From Actinomycetes bacterium (GTDB lineage: Bacteria; Actinomycetota; Humimicrobiia; Humimicrobiales; Humimicrobiaceae), in the NCBI GenBank assembly GCA_030603375.1, contig JAUVXY010000067.1:1-7766 (forward strand): a stretch of 7,766 nucleotides of DNA. Direction: 5' to 3'. How positions within the stretch are numbered: position 1 is the first letter of the stretch; each line of letters starts with the position of its first letter. This document shows positions 1 through 5,458 of the stretch, one piece after another. The notes below the pieces were generated by a model that was given only the letters and a program-made list of their open reading frames with translations, was not told the origin of the DNA and did not search any database. The position numbers and the translations under genes are program-made.

Positions 1-49
1 CTATTTGCTTCTTAAAATCATTACTGAAGCTTCTTCTCTGTCTTTTCAT
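1..49 (-). CDS. IS3-family transposase OrfA, N-terminal 16 residues (partial)
   Basis: The gene reads leftwards from an ATG at 49-47 and runs off the window. The visible protein is MKRQRRSFSNDFKKQI. A short basic stretch followed by a [FY]S-x-[ED]FK motif is how IS3-family OrfA proteins (HTH_Tnp_1 helix-turn-helix) typically begin. In that family OrfA binds the element ends, and a frameshift with orfB makes the OrfAB transposase; none of that can be seen here. The start is well supported: a perfect AGGAGG lies at 64-59 with nine bases before the ATG. Only 16 residues are available, so another small DNA-binding protein of the same superfamily is possible. Confidence 0.6.
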   Translation of the reverse strand, partial: MKRQRRSFSNDFKKQI

Positions 50-92
50 CTGATGAGACCTCCTATCTCTCTTGACTTTCCAGTCTCATCAG
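50..92 (-). promoter_or_regulatory. Inverted repeat that could occlude the transposase start
   Basis: CTGATGAGAC at 50-59 and GTCTCATCAG at 83-92 are perfect 10-bp inverted arms separated by 23 bases. In a minus-strand transcript the second arm fills the gap between AGGAGG and the ATG and ends exactly at the start codon. A transcript entering from asnB would contain both arms and could fold, while one starting inside the element would lack the outer arm. Several insertion sequences hide their transposase start from outside transcripts in this way. The repeat is seen; its role is inferred. Confidence 0.5.
59..64 (-). promoter_or_regulatory. Ribosome binding site AGGAGG of the transposase
   Basis: The minus strand reads AGGAGG at 64-59, nine bases before the ATG at 49-47. 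It is the strongest Shine-Dalgarno match in the window and decides the start of the partial transposase gene. Its last G is the first base of the inner arm of the inverted repeat. Confidence 0.6.
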
Positions 93-145
93 CTATTCTA
101 TCTTTTAGTTAATATCGTGTCTAATGTAGGGGTTCACCCCAGTAT

Positions 146-1666
146 CTAATGATAAACAACTCCTGGATTTAGACTTCTACTTTTACCTATGGTCTTTAAT
201 ATATTTGACGAACTATAAAATTGCTTGAATATTTTATAATATAGTAATTCTTCTTTTGACTTAATCTCCACATCAGAAATTAAGTTTCTTTTACTAAATT
301 CATTATCTGTAATTGCTTCATCTGCATAACTTTCAAGTATTTCTGCAGTTCCGGTACCTATTGAAAATTTTTCTTTTTTCCTCCACACAAAATCCTGAGG
401 GAGATAGGCTTCAGATACTTTTCTTAATATCCATTTCTCAATCAGACTACCATCCGATTCCTTAAAAAATAATTTAAGTTCAGGGGAGATTTTTGAAGCT
501 TCTTCGATTAATTCTATATCTAAAAAAGGTACTCTTCCTTCAATAGAATTTGCCATTGTTATTCTGTCTGCACGTTGTAGATTAGTGTTATGAAGGTTAC
601 CAGTAATATTTTTAAGTTCCCTATATAATTCTTCTTTAGTATTGCTGATCTTTTTTAGGTAATGATAACCCCCAAATAATTCATCTGCACCTTCTCCAGA
701 AAGTACTACCTTTACATGTTTCTGGGCAAGTCTTGAAACAAAATAAGTCGGTATAGCGCTTCTAACAAGTGCAGGATCAAATGATTCCAGATGAAATATG
801 ACTTCTGGAAGTATCTCTAGGACCTCTTTCATATCATATTTAAAAGTATGGTGCTTAGTTCCAATATACTTTGATATTTCTTCTGAATATAATATATCTG
901 CACTTTGAGGAGTACCCACAGCAAAAGAATGAAGTATACCTTCTGTATTTTTTCTTGCTATTGCGGAAATAAGGCTGCTATCCAAACCTCCACTTAAAAA
1001 CACTCCTAAAGGAACATCTGACATTAATCTTTTTATAACAGCATCTTCTAATTTCTCTCTGATATTATTTGTGATTTTTTCTATATCTTCCGAAAATTTA
1101 TCTGGGATAGTAGGCAGGTCATAATATTTTTTAAAACCCTGAGAATTAGTGAAATAATGTCCTGCAGGAAACTCATTAATATCATTTGTTGCCTTAACCA
1201 AAGATTTTATTTCAGAAGAAAAGTAAAGATTGTCATTCTTATAACCATAATATAGAGGTTTTATTCCAAGAGGGTCTCTTGCAATAAATACATCTTTATT
1301 GCTACATATGGCAAAAGCAAACATCCCATCAAGTCTTTTAACCACATCTTTACCTTCATCCTCAAATAGGTGAAGTATTACCTCTGAATCAGAATCGGTT
1401 TCAATTTCATGACTGTTTAAATCCTTTTTAATCTCATTATGATTGTAAATCTCTCCATTAAATATTAATGTTAAGGATTTATCTTCATTTGTCATAGGCT
1501 GAGTACCACCGTCTATATCAATAATAGACAGCCGGTTATGCCCAAGAGCAAATTCGTCTTTAAATATTTCCCCCTTTCCGTCAGGCCCTCTATGGGTAAT
1601 CTCTTCCAACATAGAATTCAACACTAATTTATCTGGTTCCCCCCAGATTCCTGCAATTCCACACAA
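146..1666 (-). CDS. asnB: Asparagine synthase, glutamine-hydrolysing
   Basis: This enzyme makes asparagine from aspartate, ATP and glutamine in the cytoplasm. The N-terminal class II glutaminase domain has the nucleophile Cys2 (CGIAGIWG), HRGPDG near 25-30, NGEIYN near 70-75 and the LDGMFAFAI segment. The C-terminal synthetase domain has the ATP-pyrophosphatase loop SGGLDSS near 225-231, SGEGADELFGGY near 323-334 and EGRVPFLD near 376-383. At 506 residues it fits the shorter bacterial/archaeal AsnB type and appears complete. A longer frame starts at GTG 1675, but that would bury the catalytic cysteine at residue 5. The TTG at 1666-1664 gives Met-Cys, so Met removal exposes the needed N-terminal cysteine, and AGGA at 1680-1677 lies ten bases upstream. 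The gene stands alone, with an IS end just downstream. Confidence 0.95.
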   Translation of the reverse strand: MCGIAGIWGEPDKLVLNSMLEEITHRGPDGKGEIFKDEFALGHNRLSIIDIDGGTQPMTNEDKSLTLIFNGEIYNHNEIKKDLNSHEIETDSDSEVILHLFEDEGKDVVKRLDGMFAFAICSNKDVFIARDPLGIKPLYYGYKNDNLYFSSEIKSLVKATNDINEFPAGHYFTNSQGFKKYYDLPTIPDKFSEDIEKITNNIREKLEDAVIKRLMSDVPLGVFLSGGLDSSLISAIARKNTEGILHSFAVGTPQSADILYSEEISKYIGTKHHTFKYDMKEVLEILPEVIFHLESFDPALVRSAIPTYFVSRLAQKHVKVVLSGEGADELFGGYHYLKKISNTKEELYRELKNITGNLHNTNLQRADRITMANSIEGRVPFLDIELIEEASKISPELKLFFKESDGSLIEKWILRKVSEAYLPQDFVWRKKEKFSIGTGTAEILESYADEAITDNEFSKRNLISDVEIKSKEELLYYKIFKQFYSSSNILKTIGKSRSLNPGVVYH

Positions 1667-1676
1667 AATTAACACA

Positions 1677-1680
1677 TCCT
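1677..1680 (-). promoter_or_regulatory. Ribosome binding site supporting the TTG start of asnB
   Basis: AGGA (within AAAGGATG) on the minus strand lies ten bases ahead of the TTG at 1666-1664. It is only one base from the GTG at 1675, which is too close. Spacing and the need for an exposed Cys2 both favour TTG. Confidence 0.5.
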
Positions 1681-1709
1681 TTGATATCTAAATAATAAAT
1701 ATGTTTACT

Positions 1710-1738
1710 ATTATTTTTCCCGTTTCTTTCTTGGGCAA
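1710..1738 (-). promoter_or_regulatory. Candidate sigma70-type promoter of asnB
   Basis: On the minus strand TTGCCC (1738-1733) is followed by 17 bases and then AATAAT (1715-1710), a fair match to -35 and -10 boxes at ideal spacing. It would give a leader of roughly 40 bases before the TTG start. The surrounding DNA is so AT-rich that chance matches are common, so this is tentative. No T-box or other leader structure was recognised. Confidence 0.35.
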
Positions 1739-2185
1739 CATTAAACAATAAGTAAAGTACTGGATTTTTTTGGATTTATTTTATCTATGCGGAGACAAAC
1801 AAAAAAACCTTTTATACAAAAACTAAGCCTTATACAGCCTAACAGATATAAATAATATTGCAAATCACTATTAATAAGTGTTTTTTTGATCAAGAGAATT
1901 GGAGCCTTCAAGCTGTATTGAATAGAGAATATAATTTTTTAATAATATTTAATAGATATATTATGAACTTATAAATGAATACAAGTATTAATTAGTAGCC
2001 CCAAGTATTGAAATTTCGAACCAGATTTTGAAGGAATTATTCAATCTGCTGGAGATTATTGATTGTATTTAAAGCTTTTGATATTAATAGACTTTTATAT
2101 TTTTAATATATAAGAAATATTGCACTTTAAGATTATTTTAATCGTATAAAAAAGTTATAATTTGCATAAAAAATTATATATTTTT

Positions 2186-2231
2186 TTATAAATAGAATAT
2201 ACTTATAAATATAGAATATACTTATAAATAT
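2186..2231 (+). repeat. 19-bp tandem repeat upstream of the DUF262 gene
   Basis: The 19-base unit ATAGAATATACTTATAAAT starts at 2192 and repeats exactly at 2211, with two further matching bases to 2231. A shorter third TTATAAAT box lies at 2186-2193, so TTATAAAT occurs three times (2186, 2203, 2222). The array ends 26 bases before the ATG of the DUF262 gene, where a promoter or operator would be expected. It could bind a regulator twice on the same helix face, or simply be low-complexity slippage. Confidence 0.6.
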
Positions 2232-2257
2232 TAAGCATCATATTAAGAGGGTTTACT

Positions 2258-3322
2258 ATGAAAAACTTTGATACAAGAGCTTATAGTGTGTCTGATGTTA
2301 TTGGATGGAATGAAAATAATTCACTCGAGATATCGCCTGATTTTCAAAGAAGATCTGTTTGGTCTGAAAAAGCTAAATCGTATTTGATTGATACAATTAT
2401 TCGAGGGAAACCTATTCCAAAGATTTTAATTACACAAAAACTTGAGGGAACAAAAACTGTAAGAGTGGTTGTTGATGGTCAACAACGTTTGAGAGCAATT
2501 CTTGAATTCTATAATAATGATTTCAAAATATTAAAAGCACATAATGCAAAATTAGCTGGTAATACATATGATTCTTTGCCTGAACAATTACAAAAAGACT
2601 TTTTGCAATATGAATTAGGCGTTGATTTACTTTTTGATATGTCATACGAAGATTTATTAGATGTCTTTACAAGAATCAATGCATATACAATTAGTTTAAA
2701 TACTCAGGAAAAATTTAATGCAAAGTATCTAGGATATTTTAAACAATATGTTTTTAAATTTGGGCATAAATATGTCAAATATTTTTTAGAGGGTGGAATT
2801 CTCACCAAAGCAAATGTTACCAGAATGGCTGAAGCTGCGTTGGCTTCTGACTTATTTGTATCACTTATTGATGGTGTCCAAACAAATAAAAAAATAGGGA
2901 GTTTTTTTAAGAAATATGAGGATGATATTGGTGATTTAGAAAATATATGTGATAAATTCGATACTATCATGAGTTATATTGGGGAAATATACCCACCTGC
3001 TGAATTATTAACAACAAATTGGTCAAGAATTCAACTTTTTTATACTCTATTTACTTCTATTGGGCATCTTCTTTTTACATTAGGTGGATTGGATCATAAT
3101 TTAAAAATTAAAATAAATGAAAAATCAATTGGAAAATTAAGAGTTATATTAGATGAGATTAGTTCTAATTTTGACATAATATCAAAAAATATGAATGATG
3201 AAAATTATCCTAATGATTATAAAAAATTTATTACTCAATCTCAAAGAGGAACAACAGACACAAAAACAAGAATAGATAGAGCAAATTTTGTTTGTAAAAT
3301 AATTGTAGAAAAAATATCTTAG
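2258..3322 (+). CDS. Stand-alone DUF262 (GmrSD N-terminal domain) protein
   Basis: The 354-residue protein has the hallmarks of DUF262, a ParB/sulfiredoxin-like fold found in the GmrSD type IV restriction enzyme and the SspE-type defence protein. These are FQRRSVW at 29-35, a helix ending in RGKPIPKILI (49-58), the signature VDGQQRLRA at 72-80, and an FTRINAYTISLNTQE segment at 137-151. The C-terminal region has an R-x-D-R-x-N-F pattern near 338-344. In characterised relatives DUF262 binds or hydrolyses nucleotides and works with a DUF1524 HNH nuclease domain. No H-x-x-P HNH-like motif is visible here, so the nuclease half is absent. AGAGGG at 2246-2251, six bases before ATG, supports the start. 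The next gene begins one base after the stop, so the two are almost certainly co-translated. Defence or stress signalling is inferred from family and context. Confidence 0.85.
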   Translation: MKNFDTRAYSVSDVIGWNENNSLEISPDFQRRSVWSEKAKSYLIDTIIRGKPIPKILITQKLEGTKTVRVVVDGQQRLRAILEFYNNDFKILKAHNAKLAGNTYDSLPEQLQKDFLQYELGVDLLFDMSYEDLLDVFTRINAYTISLNTQEKFNAKYLGYFKQYVFKFGHKYVKYFLEGGILTKANVTRMAEAALASDLFVSLIDGVQTNKKIGSFFKKYEDDIGDLENICDKFDTIMSYIGEIYPPAELLTTNWSRIQLFYTLFTSIGHLLFTLGGLDHNLKIKINEKSIGKLRVILDEISSNFDIISKNMNDENYPNDYKKFITQSQRGTTDTKTRIDRANFVCKIIVEKIS

Positions 3323-3323
3323 T

Positions 3324-3959
3324 ATGCCAAAAGTGAGAAGAAAAATTTCAGCAGTTTTAAATGATTTACAAAAAACAATAAAAATATACGAACGATATGA
3401 TTCAGAAAATCAAAAAACTTTTTCTAGTCAACATTCTAATCTAACAAAAATGCAACTTTATCTATTGACGGAATCTATTTATTTTTCATCATATAGAGTA
3501 TTTGAAGGGTTTTTAAGAGATACATTTTTACTTTTTTGCATGGGACGCAAAACCTTGAGCGGCAATCAAGTATTTTCGTATCTAAACCCAAAAAACTTTT
3601 CCCACGCTGAAAATCTTATCAAATCTTCTATGAGATTCTTAGATTGGTTTAGTCCTGAAGAATTAATTAAAAGATCTGAACTTTATTTAAAAGACGGTTA
3701 TCCATTTAAGACACCTATAGCCACTAATCTTCAATCATTGAGAGAATTTAAAATAATAAGAAATCACATTGCTCATGATTCAAATGAGTCTCTTTCAGCG
3801 TATAAAAAAATTATCATGAATCATTTTGCTACAATACCACTGACAATTCCACTTCCAGGCGAGTATTTATTACTAAGTGAAAGAAGAATACCAAATCAAT
3901 ATAAACTATTATCATTTTTTAATTTAGTTAAAAAAGTTTCCTTTGAATTAACAAATTAG
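3324..3959 (+). CDS. HEPN-type predicted ribonuclease, partner of DUF262
   Basis: This 211-residue, mostly helical protein carries RNHIAH at 146-151, the R-x4-H motif of catalytic HEPN domains with the usual polar residue after Arg. An earlier helix, ESIYFSSYRVFEGFL (50-64), has the Glu/Tyr/Phe pattern that begins several HEPN families. Size and layout resemble the MAE_28990/MAE_18760 or RiboL-PSP HEPN types, but I cannot separate these by eye. HEPN proteins of this class are typically metal-independent RNases acting as toxins or abortive-infection effectors. The gene begins one base after the DUF262 stop (TAG-T-ATG) and has no Shine-Dalgarno sequence of its own, so its translation probably depends on ribosomes finishing DUF262. 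That would keep the two products in step. No terminator is obvious after it. Target and trigger are unknown. Confidence 0.75.
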   Translation: MPKVRRKISAVLNDLQKTIKIYERYDSENQKTFSSQHSNLTKMQLYLLTESIYFSSYRVFEGFLRDTFLLFCMGRKTLSGNQVFSYLNPKNFSHAENLIKSSMRFLDWFSPEELIKRSELYLKDGYPFKTPIATNLQSLREFKIIRNHIAHDSNESLSAYKKIIMNHFATIPLTIPLPGEYLLLSERRIPNQYKLLSFFNLVKKVSFELTN

Positions 3960-4051
3960 CTCTCCAGATCATATTTCGTCTTATGTGTACCTACAATAGA
4001 TATGTTTTCTATAAATTTATAAGCTTGTAATCTCCTATTTTGTTTTATCAA

Positions 4052-4112
4052 TTTTACCCCCATTTTTGTACAAATGACCAAAAATAACCCTTTTTTACCC
4101 CTATTTTGACCA
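4052..4112. repeat. Direct repeats TTTTACCCCYATTTT and TGACCA
   Basis: TTTTACCCC(C/T)ATTTT occurs at 4052-4066 and 4093-4107 with 14 of 15 bases identical. TGACCA occurs at 4075-4080 and 4107-4112. A perfect palindrome TTTGTACAAA sits at 4065-4074. Read on the minus strand these are short GGGGTAAAA and TGGTCA motifs directly following the tRNA 3'-end-like fragment. Short direct repeats beside an attachment core are what arm-type sites of tyrosine integrases look like; this reading is inference. Confidence 0.45.
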
Positions 4113-4130
4113 TTTTGCGCATAGATGTTT

Positions 4131-4149
4131 CTATATTATCGAGATATAG
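4131..4149. repeat. Small hairpin CTATAT/ATATAG
   Basis: CTATAT at 4131-4136 and ATATAG at 4144-4149 form a six-base stem with a seven-base loop. It lies eight bases beyond the 3' side of the tRNA-like fragment, where a tRNA terminator could have been. It has no following T-run on either strand, so it is not called a terminator. Confidence 0.35.
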
Positions 4150-4156
4150 GGAAAGG

Positions 4157-4182
4157 GAGCCCATAGGGGATTCGAACCACGG
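4157..4182 (-). other. tRNA 3'-end-like fragment, probable attachment-site scar
   Basis: The minus strand reads CCGTGG, then the T-loop TTCGAAT (4176-4170), CCCCT, and ATGGGCTCC. That is a T-arm loop with the 3' half of a T-stem and of an acceptor stem, and the GGCTCC ending recalls tRNA-Thr-like 3' ends. The 5' half of the T-stem (CGTGG) pairs at only three of five positions, and no anticodon arm, D arm or matching 5' acceptor (AGCCCAT) is found upstream. It is therefore not a functional tRNA. Duplicated tRNA 3' ends are left at one junction when an element integrates into a tRNA gene. In this orientation the integrated DNA would lie to the right, unless elements are stacked in tandem. Confidence 0.5.
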
Positions 4183-4211
4183 TAATTTTTTTTAAGAACA
4201 AATTCTAATAT

Positions 4212-4232
4212 AAAAAAATCAAAGTATTTGAT
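4212..4232 (-). terminator. Weak intrinsic terminator on the minus strand
   Basis: On the minus strand ATCAAA, a three-base loop and TTTGAT (4232-4218) are followed by a run of T to 4212. The T-run is good but the stem has only one G-C pair in each arm and a short loop, so it is weak. It could end transcripts from the permease/PadR operon, or an RNA starting in the hairpin-rich stretch just upstream. Confidence 0.4.
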
Positions 4233-4256
4233 ATCTATCTTTAAGGTATTTACTGA

Positions 4257-4447
4257 TCTCAGGAAAGATGGTTCGCCATCACTTAAAAGAGTAATGCTTC
4301 CTGTGAGAGTACCGCAGGCTATTTCTATCAACATTACAACCAGTGTTATAGAAAATCAGATGATCAACCTTTTCTGTGTGACATTCCTGCATTAAAAAAG
4401 TTCTGAAAAGCTGTCATGTTTATGACCTGCAACGGAGCCGTTAATGC
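4257..4447 (-). ncRNA. Hairpin-rich stretch, possible structured RNA or 3' UTR
   Basis: Several stems can be read by eye. CAGGAA (4260-4265) pairs with TTCCTG (4298-4303) and encloses the hairpin GATGG-TTCG-CCATC (4267-4280). TTTCTAT-c-AACA (4322-4333) pairs with TGTTATAGAAA (4344-4354), eleven pairs with one bulge. GCAGG (4314-4318) can pair with CCTGC (4386-4390). GTCAT-GTTT-ATGAC lies at 4413-4426, AACGGAGCCGTT at 4431-4442, and GCATTAA (4389-4395) can pair with TTAATGC (4441-4447). The candidate terminator lies about 25 bases past this on the minus strand, so that strand is favoured. It matches no RNA family I can name. It may be a small RNA, the operon's 3' end, or a mobile palindromic element. 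Confidence 0.35.
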
Positions 4448-4452
4448 CGGAT

Positions 4453-4830
4453 TTATTTCTTCAGCTTGTTGTATCTTTTGAGAAAAAGTTCAAATGTTTT
4501 TCTTCTTTCTTTTATTTCTTTTATCCAGCTTGATAATAGTTTCATTCCTTCATCAGTTATCGAATAAATTTTTTTTGCTGGGCCGGGTTCATCAGTTTCC
4601 CATTTTGATTTTATAAATCCACCAGAATCTAAAAGCTTTAGAGTCCTGTATACTGCACCGGGATCAGAACTTGCTTCTGTAAAGCCAAACTCAGTATATT
4701 TTTCAGTTAGCCCATATCCATGGGAAGAATTTTCAGAAAGAAGCAGAAGAATAGCAGGTATTAAAAATCTGCTTATTCTCCTGCTTTTACAAGAACATCT
4801 AATGATATTTTCAGCTTTACTGCCGCACAC
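4453..4830 (-). CDS. PadR-family transcriptional regulator with cysteine-rich N-terminus
   Basis: This 125-residue winged-helix protein shows the PadR pattern: SHGYGL at 36-41, GAVYRTLKLLDSGGFI (58-73) as recognition helix and start of the wing, Trp77, and GPAKKIYSITDEG (83-95) as the wing strand. A basic helix (about 97-123) would dimerise. It is longer than the usual short PadR protein because of an N-terminal extension holding Cys2, Cys12 and Cys14 (C-x9-C-x-C), which could bind a metal or react with a thiol-active compound. The start is GTG at 4830-4828 with AGGA at 4840-4837, six bases away. It lies 73 bp after the second permease gene on the same strand, so it probably controls that operon and itself. 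The effector is unknown; a metal or metalloid is only suggested by the cysteines and the permease type. Confidence 0.85.
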   Translation of the reverse strand: MCGSKAENIIRCSCKSRRISRFLIPAILLLLSENSSHGYGLTEKYTEFGFTEASSDPGAVYRTLKLLDSGGFIKSKWETDEPGPAKKIYSITDEGMKLLSSWIKEIKERRKTFELFLKRYNKLKK

Positions 4831-4903
4831 AATAGATCCTGTCTGATATTTATGCCATTCTTTTATTTATTTTATAATTTTACTGTTTTTTACTTCAAGT
4901 CTT

Positions 4904-5458
4904 TTAATCTTTTTTTTCAGTAAAACGTATTATCTTTTCAATTATTGTGCCCATTATTACTACAAATATAATAGTCAGGGCCAGCCTGAGCAATGTAAAT
5001 TCTATCCCCATAAATCGAATTTCCACCAGTTCCTGCGGTAGTTTTATGCATGCCCATGCTGAAATAAATATAATGATGTTTGATATTTTTGCTCCTTTTT
5101 TAAGTAAAGCGACAGCCATCGGGAACGCTATATATAATGGCCCCATGGGAAGCATTCCCAGTACTATGGAAAGAAATATGCCTTTTATCCCTGATGTTTT
5201 ACCTATATATTTTATGACTATTTCTTTTGGTATCCATACAGAAAAAAGCCCGATTATTATCATAATCGCCGGGAGAATCAAGATAATCTCAAGGGAATAA
5301 TTTTTTGACACACTTAATACAGATCCTGACTTATCCGAAAAAATTAAAAGAGTAATTGCTGCAGCAGCCATAACAACACACATAATTATATAATCTCTTA
5401 TAAGAAATCTTTTCTGTTTTATCTTTTCGTTTGATTTATTATCTTTTACAGGCTTCAC
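4904..5458 (-). CDS. Half-size permease, second subunit (ArsP/DUF318 type)
   Basis: A 184-residue membrane protein with about five hydrophobic segments (near 22-42, 56-78, 90-115, 127-142 and 152-172) after a charged, lysine-rich N-terminus. It matches the ArsP_1/DUF318 permease pattern: G-x-L-P-x-G-P-x-Y-I-A-F-P near 101-113, LLKKGA at 118-123 and KLPQE at 139-143. Full-length ArsP-type permeases, around 300 residues or more, carry this unit twice; here it is a separate gene. Cys137, next to the KLPQE motif, lies where thiol chemistry could matter in methylarsenite exporters, but the substrate cannot be told. The start is GTG at 5458-5456, overlapping the TGA of the gene before it (GTGA), with GGAG at 5470-5467. 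The overlap implies coupled translation and one complex. Confidence 0.65.
   Translation of the reverse strand: MKPVKDNKSNEKIKQKRFLIRDYIIMCVVMAAAAITLLIFSDKSGSVLSVSKNYSLEIILILPAIMIIIGLFSVWIPKEIVIKYIGKTSGIKGIFLSIVLGMLPMGPLYIAFPMAVALLKKGAKISNIIIFISAWACIKLPQELVEIRFMGIEFTLLRLALTIIFVVIMGTIIEKIIRFTEKKD

Larger units (their letters stand above)
1..92 (-). mobile_element. Left end of an IS3-type insertion sequence (partial)
   Basis: The edge of the window carries the start of a transposase-like gene on the minus strand, so an insertion sequence probably continues beyond position 1. Its outer end is placed near 91-92 because the minus strand there reads TGATGAGACTGGAAAGTC, and IS3-family ends usually begin with TG. 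This boundary is an inference: the opposite end and the target duplication lie outside the window. The element sits about 55 bp past the asnB stop codon and in the same orientation, so transcripts reading out of asnB would enter it. The asnB gene itself does not look cut. Confidence 0.45.
1667..2257. other. Gene-free AT-rich spacer between asnB and the DUF262 gene
   Basis: The two flanking genes point away from each other, so this stretch should hold both promoters. It contains the candidate asnB promoter, a 19-bp tandem repeat next to the DUF262 gene, and many A/T runs. I found no convincing coding frame or RNA gene. Around 1997-2027 there is AGCCCC followed by TTCGAACCA, a weak echo of the tRNA-like fragment on the far side of the cassette. 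This spacer looks more AT-rich than the metabolic genes, as is common around acquired DNA. Confidence 0.6.
3960..4452. other. Gene-free stretch between the HEPN gene and the PadR operon
   Basis: Two convergent transcription units meet here: the plus-strand DUF262-HEPN pair and the minus-strand permease/PadR operon. From left to right it holds direct repeats (4052-4107), a small hairpin (4131-4149), a tRNA 3'-end-like fragment (4157-4182), a weak minus-strand terminator (4212-4232) and a run of hairpins (4257-4447). No convincing protein gene is present. Confidence 0.6.

Noticed and set aside
129..140. GGGGTTCACCCC hairpin after asnB as a terminator
   Set aside because: The stem is only four to five pairs with a very small loop and no T-run follows on the minus strand.
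1991..2075. Possible decayed gene fragment with short open frames in the spacer
   Set aside because: Two frames stay open for about 15-20 codons, but neither has a start signal nor a family resemblance. In such short runs this is expected by chance.
2704..2970. Open frames antisense to the DUF262, permease and kinase genes
   Set aside because: They mirror strongly supported genes, have low-complexity or unnatural composition, and show no start signals.
4155..4260. Complete tRNA or tmRNA gene at the T-loop-like sequence
   Set aside because: The 5' T-stem half has mismatches, and there is no anticodon arm, D arm or complementary 5' acceptor upstream. It also lacks a tmRNA tag reading frame.
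4261..4303. Resemblance to a fluoride (crcB) riboswitch on the plus strand
   Set aside because: GATGG-TTCGCCAT followed by TAATG and TTCCT recalls the motif order, but the conserved loop and the pseudoknot partner do not match, and no plus-strand gene lies downstream.
4131..4334. 67-residue open frame on the minus strand
   Set aside because: It has no ribosome binding site, no recognisable domain, and runs through the tRNA-like fragment, the poly-T terminator and several hairpins. It is more likely an accidental frame.
4279..4392. 37-residue minus-strand frame beginning MQECHTEKVDHL
   Set aside because: Its composition looks protein-like, but no ribosome binding site precedes the ATG and it lies inside the hairpin-rich stretch, which constrains the sequence for other reasons.
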